NCBI GenBank assembly: GCA_964017235.1
Contig: OZ024929.1
Location: 107,617,793-107,681,792, forward strand
DNA: 64,000 bases
Source of the DNA: Sabellastarte sp. h YS-2021
Lineage: Eukaryota; Annelida; Polychaeta; Sabellida; Sabellidae
Reading direction: 5' to 3'
The notes below the pieces were generated by a model. That model saw only the letters and a program-made list of their open reading frames with translations. It did not search any database and was not told the DNA's origin. Position 1 is the stretch's first letter. Each line of letters begins with the position of its first letter. The translations under genes and the position numbers were made by a program. Shown piece by piece: positions 22,703 through 34,500 of the stretch.

Positions 22703-23394
22703 AAAAACCTTATTAATGATGTGAAATTTTCCTCAACCAGTATTTACCTGAACTCTTTCCATCTGGGTGGAAGACAATGTTGTTTTATCAAGTATCACAT
22801 AACTTTCCAACTTTGAATCACAATTAGTTCATATTTAGTATATACATATATTGGTTTAGGTTATGCAGGTACGTTCAGAATAAACCATGGGTTTTAGTTA
22901 GTTATTTTGATTCACCAATTGAGCTACTGTTTCCAAAGTCAAACTTGCCATATGTACAGTGAAAGAAAAGTCAAATGTGGGAAAAGTATTGAAAAAGTGG
23001 TCTAGTTCTGACATTGACCATTGTGCTACTTGAACTATGCATTTCTACGGAGTTTAAGTTTTGAGAAAGGTCATGACAAGAATGATGACGAGGACACAAT
23101 AAAACGAAATGAATTCAATAGTTAGATTTTTACTCCTACATATTATTATCACAATATTTCAACTGTAAATTTACCTAAACCATAATTAACCCTAGTATAT
23201 AATTAAATAATATAACAGCACAATGGTTATATCATACATCCTCCACATATTTTAGTATTGTTAATCTTTTAAAATATTTAATCTCTGTCATATTATCGGG
23301 TGACAAAATATATTCACACAAAGAAACCATCTGGAAGAGAAGTTTATATAAAACCTTCATCTTATTTTAATAATGTTTATATAAACTAGAAATA
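22703..23394. other. spacer, no recognised feature
   Basis: AT-rich sequence without a recognisable gene or array. Confidence 0.4.
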
Positions 23395-23589
23395 GGACGC
23401 CCTGTTGATAGTAGATGCGAATAGAAACAGGATAGCATAGAAGAACACACATTATCATGTGTAATGTCCACCCCATGAACCTTGCCCAAATTGTACAGTA
23501 GTCTTACAAGACCCTGTTTCATTTGTAAAATATATCAACGATGCTTAAATATTTATTAGTGTAGATGTAAATTATTTCAGCTTCATGCC

Positions 23590-24290
23590 TTTTTGCATTG
23601 GTTGGGTTGAAAATTTTGACGAAATTACTCTATCTTGCACGGTTAAGAAGATAGAAGCAAATTCCTGTTTTTCTATTTTTGGCCAAAATTTGAAAATTCA
23701 AAAGGGCCGCCATTTTTGGGAAAAGGAAAATTTTTTGAAAATTGCCAAGAGTACATTTCTTAGATACCCCATGGGTCGAAAATTTCAACGAAATAACTCT
23801 ATTTTGCACGGCAAAAATTCGAAAATTCAAAATGGCCGCCATATGTGGCGAGGGGAAAATTTTTGGAAAATTGCAAAGAGTACATTTCTTAGATACCCCT
23901 TGGGTCGAAAATTTCTACGAAATCACTCTATCTCACATGGATAAGGAGATAGAAGCAAATTTGTGTTTTGCCATTGTTGGCAAAAATTTGAAAATTCAAA
24001 ATGGCCGCCATTTTTGGGGAGGGGAAAATTTTTTGAAAATTGCAAAGATTACATTCCTTAGATACCCTGTGGGTTGAAAATTTCGACGAAATCGCTCTAT
24101 CTCGCATGGTTAAGGAGATAGAAGCAAATTTGTGTTTTGCCATTTTTGGCAAAAATTTGAAAATTCAAAATGGCAATTTTTGGAAAACTGCAAAGAGTAC
24201 ATTCCTTAGATACCCTGTGGGTCCAAAATTTCGACGAAATCGCTCTATCTCGCACGGTTTAGGAGATATGAGCACATTTACCTTTTTCAG
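23590..24290 (+). repeat. 169-bp satellite array in copy A (about 4 units)
   Basis: Units share gaaatcgctctatctcgca, aagcaaatttgtgttttgcc and attcaaaatggccgccat with the arrays of copies B and C, but are more diverged. Confidence 0.85.
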
Positions 24291-24675
24291 TATTCAAAAT
24301 AGCCAATTACTCATTTATTTAATTAATTACTCACTCATCTATGAAGCAATTCCCCCCAAAAGCAATCCCATACAAGCTATTAACCCAATGAACCTCCATA
24401 CCAAATTTCAGAAAGCTAGGCTTAATAGCATTCCTTAAAATGTCTGGAAACCAAAGAGCTACTCAAAAGTAGCAAAGTAGCTATTACTCATGTAGCTATA
24501 GAGCTATTATCACCAAAAGCAATCCCATACAAGCTATTAACCCAATAAACATGCATGCCAAATTTGGTAAAGATAGGATAAGAACTGTTGCCTAAAATGT
24601 CTGGAAACCAAGTGGGACGCCGGACGGCGGAAAAAGCAAAAATAATATGTCCACCCCCCAGTGGGGTGGACTTAA

Positions 24676-25205
24676 TACTTTCCTGCTACCCTACGGGTCA
24701 AAAATTCTGTCCAAATCGCTCTATCTCTTACGGTTTCTGAGATATTAAGATTTTTTTGTTTTTCGCAAAAATTCAAGATGGCCGCCAAAAGTGGCGAAAA
24801 TTGAAATTTTTTAATTTTGTACAGAATACTTTTCTACTACCCTGTGAGTCAAAAATTCTGTCCAAATCGCTCTATCTCTTACGGTTTCTGAGATATTAAG
24901 ATTTTTTTGTTTTTCACAAAAATTCAAGATGGCCGCCAAAAGTGGCGAAAATTGAAAATTTTCAATTTTGTACAGAATACTTTTCTACTACCCTGTGAGT
25001 CAAAAATTGTGTCAAAATCGCTCTATCTCTTACGGTTTCCGAGACATTAAGATTCTTTCATTTTTCGCAAAAAATTAAGATGGCCGCCAAAAGTGGCGAA
25101 AATTGAAATTTTTTTAAATTTTGTATAGAATACTTTTCTACTACCCTGTGGGTCAAAAATTCTGTCGAAATCGCTCTATCTCTTACGGTTTCTGAGATAT
25201 TAGCA
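24676..25205 (+). repeat. 151-bp satellite array related to the 169-bp unit (about 3.5 units)
   Basis: ctctatctc recurs at 24719, 24870, 25021 and 25174. It shares atggccgcc and aaatcgctctatctc with the 169-bp unit but has its own segments (ttacggtttctgagatatta, tacagaatacttttctacta). Probably a sister satellite of the 169-bp family. Confidence 0.75.
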
Positions 25206-25624
25206 AATTACTCAAAAGTAGTACTGAAAATACACAATGAAGTACCTAAATGGCTATTACTCATGTACTGACAAAGCTATCAGTCCCAAATGCAATACCA
25301 AGCGAGCTATGGACATAACAATCTTGTATTCAAAATTGTAGTAAAATATCATAATGATTTTGGCTTAAATGCACGGAAATCAATGGGTACTGAAAATAGC
25401 TGTACTTAAGTATTACTCAGTAAGCAAAAGAGGTACAACAGCCAAAAGCAATCCCAAGCAAGCTACTGACCCAATAAGCCTGCATACCAAATTTGGTGAC
25501 AATAGCTCTAATACTTTTCCTTTAAATGGGCGGAAACCATGCGTGACGCCGGACATCGGACGCCGGACATCGGACGGCGGAAAAAGCAAAAATAATATAT
25601 CCACCCCCCAGGGGGGTGGACATA

Positions 25625-26039
25625 ATTATTTCAGTAATTGGTTCCTCCAAAACTTCAAATATGATGACAATCAGTTTGACAGTAACATCAAATGCTTCAA
25701 TGTTCATGACACTAAATTTAACATACTAATAGTTTAATCAGATCTTGAAATTTCTTGAAAATACTTGGAAAATACACTGAAATATGAAAAATAAAACTGC
25801 ATTGGCACATCCTGAATAAGTAGAAGCAGTGCTTGTTTAACTAAGCTTCAGGCAAATCTTAAGCAGTCTGTAGTACTCAAGATACAAAAAGCCATCATTG
25901 TTTTCCTGATTTTTGACTTCATGTTAGTCTTACATAGCATTCAATGAAACCACCGAACATGCACCAAAGATTACTATAAGCCAGGCTTTTCATTCCTGTT
26001 TTTTCTAATTAGAACAAAATTGCAAATTAAATAAGTAAA
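25625..26039. other. spacer, no recognised feature
   Basis: AT-rich sequence without a recognisable gene or array. Confidence 0.4.
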
Positions 26040-26303
26040 TTAAATTTTTACAAGTTAATACCCTACCCAATGGACAATTGCTAATCCAGTCGGTGCAGAC
26101 CAGGTCGCCAAACAACAGAAAAAGTCACATCGTACTTCCTTCCTGTTTAGACAGCGTGAAATCATAGCATCTTTTTGTTGTCTAAACCTATTTAGACCAC
26201 TAGTTAGCCGATAGTGGGTCGGTAGGAAAGGCCTCGACTGTCCATTGGGTAGGGTATTGACTTATAAATATTTAATTTACTCGTTAAATTTGTAATTTTA
26301 TTG
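26020..26303. repeat. 3' inverted-repeat block of DIRS-like copy 3 (ICR plus right terminal repeat)
   Basis: Two arms of about 60 bp face each other: ttaataccctacccaatgga (26055-26074) and its complement at 26240-26259, each continuing into matching AT-rich sequence on the outside, with a spacer of about 165 bp. The tattgcgttaata motif at 26299-26311 matches the element's outer 5' end. Same plan as 5576-5935 in copy 1. Confidence 0.75.
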
Positions 26304-26499
26304 CGTTAATACATCCTCCCCAATGGTATGCGGGTCAGGTACTAGGAACTTCAACTGAACTCAAAATTTTAAGGTCGAATTGACCACCAACCAGGCCTCC
26401 ATTAGGTCCTAAAGGTCAGTTACCAGTGAACCGGTTGCTGGCAGTGTACCAACATTGCCCCCCCCCCCCCCCGCGCTTTTGATAACCCTGCTCTTTGCC

Positions 26500-27370
26500 T
26501 CCCTTATAGGTTCAAAGGGAGCCTTTGTGAGCTGGTGCAGAACCAAGGAAAGGTTCCAGGAGGGGATGTCCCTCCAACCCTGTCTCTGTGAAAACTATCC
26601 AAGAGACGAGTGAGATTCCCATCTTTGCTGACATTAATGGGCGAGTTTCCCAGTTTGTCTACAATGGCTGATCTATAACTATCTATAACTTCTCTCCTGG
26701 AACAAGTATAGCAGGAAGTCGGCTATGAACTTTAAAAGGGGCCCCCCTGAAGTCCACCAGATTACAGATGCACCACTTTGTAAAAATGTTCCTCTTTGCC
26801 TGGTTGATTCTCTCTGAGGAGCCTCAATTCATGCTTCCACTGCCTCAAGGAAGTACTGCTCCTTGATGGATGAGGCTCCAGGAGCCAAACATGTAGACTT
26901 AGGTTTGACAGATTCCTGTGAGGGATTTGATTGAACGGCTGTGTGAGCACGCTGGGCAGGTTGGGCATGCACAGGGGAATCTGGCTCGACATGGCCACTA
27001 GATCCCAAACCAGGGCATGTTGGACCACCCTGGAGCAATCAGAATGATTCTCCTGCATGGGTAGTCCTACAGGTTCGCCAACAATTTGCCCAGGATGGCT
27101 ACTCATGGGAAGGCATGAGTCCAGATCCTGCCATGGTAGGCCGAGAGCATCGACTGCCCAGGCCAGGGGGTCTGGAACTGGTGACACAAACTGGGTCAGT
27201 TTCAAACTCGTAGCAAATAGGTCTATCTGAAGTTGATGCCACCTGTTGCATATTGTTTTGGAGATCTCTGGGAGGAGATACCACCTTGTTTGGATGGTCT
27301 GGCCTAGCCTGGATAGCTTGTATGCTACGACATTCAGCCGGCCTAGAATGAGTCTGGCTTTGAGAGTCAC
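26500..27370 (-). pseudogene. methyltransferase-like and YR-start region of DIRS-like copy 3
   Basis: 26762-27370 reads as the end of RNase H, then the DLFAT...FVSPVPDP pattern and a WLLEP linker shared with copies 1 and 2. 26500-26760 matches the N-terminal part of the YR on the minus strand. Broken. Confidence 0.6.
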
Positions 27371-27399
27371 CTGTCTCCTGGAGCAACAGGTCAGGATTG

Positions 27400-28811
27400 T
27401 TCACAGAATGGCTCACAGACAGCCCAACTTCACCCCCCTCCTTATTTATGTAGGCAACCACTATGGTGTTGTCTGTAGCTATGAGAACTATGTTGTTCAA
27501 GCAGAGGTCTTGGAACTCTTTTAGGGCCAGGAAGACTGCCTTTAGTTCCAGATAGTTTATGTGTAACTTTCTTTCTGGAAGGGGACTGGTTCCCCTTGCA
27601 GTGTGTTCCCCTAAGTGAGCCCACCCTTCTTTTGAAGTGTCTGTAAAGATTTGCAGAGCATGTTTTGTGGATGTTATGGTTGACCTTGAAACACATTGTC
27701 TTCCTCCAGCCTCCATATTAGAGCGGGATGGAGCGACCTGGGGATAGGGATCACCTTTTCTAGTGATTCTGGTACCCTCCAAATGTTTTTCAAGCACCAC
27801 TGCATATATGGGCTTCATATGGAGTCAACCTAGGTGAACTTGCTTTTCTGTGGCTGTCAATAGCCCTATGAGGGACATCAGTTGCTGGACCGGACAGGTA
27901 AGGCCAGTCATCAGATCTTGTATTTTTGCAGTTAAGGTCTGCCAACGCTCCATAGAGGGTCTGACCTTGCCCTCTTTCAGGTCCAATCGGTAACCAACAA
28001 TGTCAAAGACTTGTTTGGAGTCCGGCTTTGATTTCTCCATGTTCACCAACCAACCTAACTCCTGACAAATTGCTACTAAAGTTTGTGTTTGCTGGAGACA
28101 AGTTTGGTGGGGTCTGGCTCTTACCAACCAGTTGTCTAGGTACTGGTGGATTCTTATACCCTTGTATAAGGTCATCAGTTTGACCTCCTTCACCATTACC
28201 GTAAACTCCATGGGTGCTGTGGACAGACCTAATGGTAGTGCTTTGAATTGGTAGCTTTGACCCTGGACGTGAGACCGCAAGTACTTCCTGGACTGGGTAT
28301 ACAGAAGTAGGCCTCTTTGAAATCTATGGACGTTACTCACTCCCCAGTCTGGAGGGAGGTGCTTTCTGTTTCCGGTGTCTCCATTTTGAATTTCTCCACC
28401 TTGAAGAATTGGTTCAGATTGCTGGGGTCTCAGATGGGTCTCAACCAGTTGTTTGGTTTTGGGGCCAAAAAAAGTAGGTTGAAAAACCCCAGAGATTTCT
28501 GATTTCTGACAAGTTTGTACTGCATTTTTGATCATAAGTGCATGTAATGCCTCTGTCAGGCGGAGGTTCCTGAGAGGATTGACATAGCAGCTTATGATGG
28601 TCGGTGAACTTGTCAGATTTGGCCTGGTTCGGAAGGGGAGGGTGTAGTCTGCTTTGAGGATCTTTATGACCTTTGGACCGGCCGCGAAGGCTTCAACAGT
28701 TTCCCAAAACTGGTGTAGTCTTGCCCCTACAGGTAGATCTTGAGCAGCAGCTTGGCCATTTGTTACAGGCTGGGCAAAACTCAATTGATCAACACAAGAA
28801 ACATCTTTCAC
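27400..28811 (-). pseudogene. RT-RNase H region of DIRS-like copy 3
   Basis: 27825-28811 encodes an RT with an HQYLDNWLVRA active-site region and an LPLGLSTAP stretch. RNase H motifs (FTDTSKEGW, ATDNTIVVAYINK) follow at 27460-27700. The order is as in copy 1. Broken. Confidence 0.75.
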
Positions 28812-29039
28812 ATATTTTAATCTCTAATAATGAACAAAGTTAGGGCTTAATTATGCCTTTGTTTTGCAGCTCCCATGTTACAATATGTGCATGAGTTACA
28901 ACAGTTGAGTTTACATTTAAAGTCTGTTTGAACTGACAAGATGTTACTGTCTGTTTGCTCGATTTTAAAGTCTATAGATACTGACATACATTTACACTCC
29001 TTTTGCTCACAGTCAGCTGCCCTGCATAAACTGGAGCAT

Positions 29040-31081
29040 TTACACAATAACTGTTATTTTTAGGACAGTTGAGTAGTGAGAGGCCTTGCCCTTGAACATC
29101 TTGCCCTTGCCATATGAACCTATGTTTTTCCAGGTTGGCTTATCAGATTTGGTGTCTGGACGCATTTCCTGCCTTTGATAAGGGTGGTAGCAACCCTTCT
29201 TGTGAGATGAGCTGGAGTGAGTGTGTCCCTTGCTTTCAAAGCTAGTAATATCTTGAGAACACTGTCTGGGAACAACATGGCCATCTTGACTGGAGCAGTT
29301 CTTATGGCAGCACATGTGAGAGGTGAGAGGCAGGCCTATCCAAGGTGAGGGTTGCCATTGACACAAAAGCAAAGTCACTGAAGGGCTCCATAGTTTTGGC
29401 CATAGTCTGGCTAATGCTTATGTTGAAATCCATCAGATACTGAAGCTCATCAGCTGCAGCAGACTCTTCCGGCGGACTTCCCCTTACTCTGTTTTGCCTG
29501 TATTGTCTTAAGTGGCTTCTGCATGTTATCCTGAACCTTATAAAGGTGATTCCATAGTTTTGGCCATGGCCTGGCTAATGCTTCTGTTGAAATCCATCAG
29601 ATACTGAAGCTCATCGGCTGCAGCAGAGACTCTTCCGGCGGACTTCCCCTTGCTCTCTTTTGCCTGTATTGTCTTAAGTGGCTTCTGCATGTTATCCTGA
29701 GCCTTATAAAGATGACAGTTAAATCCAGCAGCCTGGTTGCAGATCACACTGGATTTGCGTGCAAATTTTCCCATCTTCTGAGGCTCTCCAGAGAGATCTG
29801 ACAAGATGCTGGTGGAGTTGATGCAATACCAGTAGCCCTGGCTATGCAACTGAAGATACAAGGGCAGAGGCGGAAGTTTTCTCTTGGTTAGTGTGTAGCC
29901 CATACCACCGGCTTTGTGACTTGGCTGGTCTAATGAACTGGTCTTTGAGATGGCCATCAGCCTCAGAGCTGTGGGAAGGCTAACCCTCCACCAGTGTCAC
30001 ATTCAGCTTGCTGAGCTTTTTACAAAGCCACTCATCAGTAGGTATGCAGACAGATACTTTTCCGGCTGGTTGAAGCTTAGGACCAGCAAAGGGGTTGTCA
30101 TCTGAGTTTGCAGCAGTAGTATCGATGCAGGGGATGTGTGACTAACCCATAAACTACCAGATCCCCCTCATGGTCTCACGGTACGTTTGTTCCTCTGAGA
30201 GGGTCTGATCTGGGTCTATAGCAGTAATGTCCTGGTCATGGTCAGACAACTCACTTCTTCTACAAAGATGCTGAGTTTAGGTCAGTCAGAGACTTCACTA
30301 TCAGAGTCTGTGTCAATATCCAACTCATTCTGTATTCTGGCTGGCTTAGAAGTCAAATTGCTGGTAACCTGTCATTGCTGAGTAGGGAGGTAGGTGCCAG
30401 ACAAATCTGAAGCTGGTGGTAGGTTCACACTCTGATATCAGTCCACATCAGTAGGTTGAGTGACAGACTGTTGGTCGACCGGTTTGAAGAAAGGGTTGGT
30501 CACTTTCACAGAGCCTACTGGTGGGGTATGCATGGACGTGACCATGACCATTTGAAAAGCTGGTTTCTGTGGTTTTTCCAGGCTTCTGGCAATTAGTAAG
30601 GCTTCCAGCCTGTTGAATCTTTCTGACCATTTCAGGTCCAAGGCATCAATTTTTGCGTCTACAGAAGACTTGGAAGACCTGCTACCCACTAGAGGATTTG
30701 ACAGGCTTGTCTGAAGATGACTTGGCTGGTGTACTAGTGTCAGATTTGTTTAAATGATCAGGAGAAGTGAGTCTTCTTCTTGTCTTTAGAAACACTTGAA
30801 CCAGGAGACTGTAGCATCCCCTGGCTGTCCACAACCCTCACTACCGACACCAGGGTTGGGTCTATGCGGGAGGAGCTAGTGTCAACGAAAGTGTCAAATT
30901 TTTCTTTCAAAGCTTGCTTATTGTTCTTAATTTTGTAACTGGGAGTAGCTGAGTATGATGTTTACAAACACATGGATCACTTTCCTTACTTTTATCACAG
31001 CATCATGCACAAAAACTGGGATTGTCAAATCCTGCCATAAGATGGTCACAGCATCCACGCTTTTGTCCTGGTGAGGCCATG
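29040..31081 (-). pseudogene. gag-like region of DIRS-like copy 3
   Basis: It opens at about 31081 with a Cys/His-rich start similar to that of copy 2, runs through Ser/Pro-rich and acidic parts and a helical core, and ends in a Lys/Ser/Gly-rich tail near 29050. The assignment rests on position and similarity to copies 1 and 2. Broken. Confidence 0.5.
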
Positions 31082-31519
31082 ATGTATGCTATTAATGACA
31101 GAAAATAAAATAAACTTCAGCACTTGCAGTATGCCACAAAAAAACAGTATTTGCGGCAAATGAAAAAGATGCTAAGATGTTGCACTGTCTAGACATGAAA
31201 TATGATGTGCCACCTGGCAAATGCACTGCAGTGCACCAGCTTGCCAGTGGTTACACAGGATGACCGCATTAGCGATTGTCGATTGGGTAAGAGGTATTAA
31301 CGCAATAAAAATACTAGAAATAGGCCGCCCTGTTGATAGTAGATGCGAATAGAAACAGGATAGCATAGAAGAACACACATTATCATGTGTAATGTCCACC
31401 CATGAACCTTTTGCCCAAATTGTACAGTAGTCTTACAAGACCCTGTTTCATTTGTAAAATATATCAATGATGCTTAAATATTTGATAGTGTAGATGTAAT
31501 TTATTTCAGCTTCATGCCT

Positions 31520-34500
31520 TTTTGCATTGGTTGGGTTGAAAATTTTGACGAAATCACTCTATCTTGCACGGTTAAGAAGATAGAAGCCAATTCCTGTTTT
31601 TCTATTTTTGGCAAAAATTTGAAAATTCAAAATGGCCGCCATTATTGGGAAAAGGAAATTTTTTTGAAAATTGCCAAGAGTACATTTCTTAGATACCCTA
31701 TGGGTCGAAAATTTCAACAAAATAACTCTATTTTGCACGGTTAAGGCCAGTTTGTGTTTTTCCATTTTGGGCAAAAATTCGAAAATTCAAAATGGTTGCC
31801 ATTTTTGGGGAGGGGAAAATTTTTTGAAAATTGCAAAGATTACATTCCTTAGATACCCTGTGGGTTGAAAATTTCGACGAAATCGCTCTATCTCGCATGG
31901 TTAAGGAGATAGAAGCAAATTTGTGTTTTGCCATTTTTGGCAAAAATTTGAAAATTCAAAATGGCCGCCATTTTAGGGGAGGGGAAAATTTTTTAGAAAT
32001 TACCAAGAGTACAATGCTCAGATACCCTGTGGGTCGAAAATTTTGACGAAATCACTCTATCTGGCACGGTTAAGGAGATAGAAGCAAATTTGTGTTTTGC
32101 CATTTTTGGCAAAAATTCGAAAATTCAAAATGGCCGCCATTTTTGGGGAGGGGAAAATTTTTGGAAAATTGCAAAGATTGCATTCCTTAGATACCCTGTG
32201 GGTCGAAAATTTCGACGAAATCGTTCTATCTCGCACGGTTAAGGAGATAGAAGCAAATTTGTGTTTTGCCATTTTTGGCAAAAATTCGAAAATTCAAAAT
32301 GGCCGCCATTTTTGGGGAGGGGAAAATTTTTTGAAAATTGCAAATATTACATTCCTTAGATACCCTGTGGGTCGAAAATTTCGATGAAATCGCTCTATCT
32401 CGCACGGTTAAGGAGATAGAAGCAAATTTGTGTTTTGCCATTTTTGGCAAAAATTCGAAAATTCAAAATGGCCGCCATTTTTGGGGAGGGGAAAATTTTT
32501 GGAAAATTGCAAAGATTGCATTCCTTAGATACCCTGTGGGTCGAAAATTTCGACGAAATCGCTCTATCTCGCACGGTTAAGGAGATAGAAGCAAATTTGT
32601 GTTTTGCAATTTTTGGCAAAAATTCGAAAATTCAAAATGGCCGCCATTTTTGGGGAGGGGAAAATTTTTTGAAAATTGCAAAGATTACATTCCTTAGATA
32701 CCCTGTGGGTCGAAAATTTCGACGAAATCGCTCTATCTCGCACGGTTAAGGAGATAGAAGCAAATTTGTGTTTTGCCATTTTTGGCAAAAATTCGAAAAT
32801 TCAAAATGGCCGCCATTTTTGGGGAGGGGAAAATATTTTGAAAATTGCAAAGATTGCATTGCTTAGATACCCTGTGCGTCGAAAATTTTGCCGAAATCGC
32901 TCTATCTCGCACGGTTAAGGAGATAGAAGCAAATTAGTGTTTTGCCATTTTTGGCAAAAATTCGAAAATTCAAAATGGCCGCCATTTTTGGGGAGGGGAA
33001 AATTTTTGGAAAATTGCAAAGATTGCATTCCTTAGATCCCCTGTGGGTCGAAAATTTTGCCGAAATCGCTCTATCTCGCACGGTTAAGGAGATAGAAGCA
33101 AATTTGTGTTTTGCCATTTTTGGCAAAAATTCGAAAATTCAAAATGGCCGCCATTTTTGGGGAGGGGAAATTTTTTTGAAAATTGCAAATATTACATTCC
33201 TTAGATACCCTGTGGGTCGAAAATTTCGACGAAATCGCTCTATCTCGCACGGTTAAGGAGATAGAAGCAAATTTGTGTTTTGCCATTTTTGGCAAAAATT
33301 CGAAAATTCAAAATGGCCGCCATTTTTGGGGAGGGGAAAATTTTTGGAAAATTGCAAAGATTGCATTCCTTAGATACCCTGTGGGTCGAAAATTTCGACG
33401 AAATCGCTCTATCTCGCACGGTTAAGGAGATAGAAGCAAATTTGTGTTTTGCCATTTTTGGCAAAAATTCGAAAATTCAAAATGGCCGCCATTTTTGGGG
33501 AGGGGAAAATTTTTTGAAAATTGCAAATATTACATTCCTTAGATACCCTGTGGGTCGAAAATTTCGACGAAATCGCTCTATCTCGCACGGTTAAGGAGAT
33601 AGAAGCAAATTTGTGTTTTGCCATTTTTGGCAAAAATTCAAAATGGCCGCCATTTCTGGGGAGGGGAAAATATTTTGAAAATTGCAAAGATTGCATTGGT
33701 TAGATACCCTGTGTGTCGAAAATTTTGCCGAAATCGCTCTATCTCGCACGGTTAAGGAGATAGAAGCAAATTTGTGTTTTGCCATTTTTGGCAAAAATTC
33801 GAAAATTCAAAATGGCCGCCATTTTTGGGGAGGGGAAATTTTTTTGAAAATTGCAAATATTACATTCCTTAGATACCCTGTGGGTCGAAAATTTCGATGA
33901 AATCGCTCTATCTCGCACGGTTAAGGAGATAGAAGCAAATTTGTGTTTTGCCATTTTTGGCAAAAATTCGAAAATTCAAAATGGCCGCCATTTTTGGGGA
34001 GGGGAAAATTTTTGGAAAATTGCAAAGATTGCATTCCTTAGATACCCTGTGGGTCGAAAATTTCGACGAAATCGCTCTATCTCGCACGGTTAAGGAGATA
34101 GAAGCAAATTTGTGTTTTGCCATTTTTGGCAAAAATTCGAAAATTCAAAATGGCCGCCATTTTTGGGGAGGGGAAAATTTTTTGAAAATTGCAAAGATTG
34201 CATTCCTTAGATACCCTGTGGGTCGAAAATTTCGACGAAATCGCTCTATCTCGCACGGTTAAGGAGATAGAAGCAAATTTGTGTTTTGCCATTTTTGGCA
34301 AAAATTCGAAAATTCAAAATGGCCGCCATTTTTGGGGAGGGGAAAATATTTTGAAAATTGCAAAGATTGCATTGCTTAGATACCCTGTGCGTCTAAAATT
34401 TTGCCGAAATCGCTCTATCTCGCACGGTTAAGGAGATAGAAGCAAATTAGTGTTTTGCCATTTTTGGCAAAAATTCGAAAATTCAAAATGGCCGCCATTT

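Larger units (their letters stand above)
23395..25624 (+). mobile_element. 169-type satellite element, copy A (compound, two 3' ends)
   Basis: The 5' end actagaaataggacgcc carries the subterminal motif taatgtccacccc (23462-23474). About four 169-bp units follow (23590-24270), then a domain with 'aagcaatcccatacaagctattaa', a CG-rich heptamer stretch (cggacgg) and a hairpin with arms gtccacccc / ggggtggac (24649-24671). A second array of a related 151-bp unit (24676-25200), a second copy of the 3' domain and a second hairpin (25600-25620) come next. The 3' arm is the complement of the 5' motif. No protein is encoded. The doubled 3' end suggests read-through or recombination between copies. Confidence 0.65.
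26040..31310 (-). mobile_element. DIRS-like tyrosine-recombinase retroelement, copy 3
   Basis: Minus-strand copy. The 5' terminal repeat lies at 31261-31310 and its inverted partner at about 26050-26095: gattgtcgattgggtaagag and caattgtccattgggtaggg when both are placed in the element's outgoing direction. The internal complementary region is at about 26238-26335. Parts in element order: gag-like (31081 down to 29040), RT and RNase H (28811-27100), methyltransferase-like (27270-26900) and the first part of YR (26760-26500). Both termini can be placed, so the limits are better known than for the other copies. It is a fossil broken in more than ten places. Confidence 0.82.
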
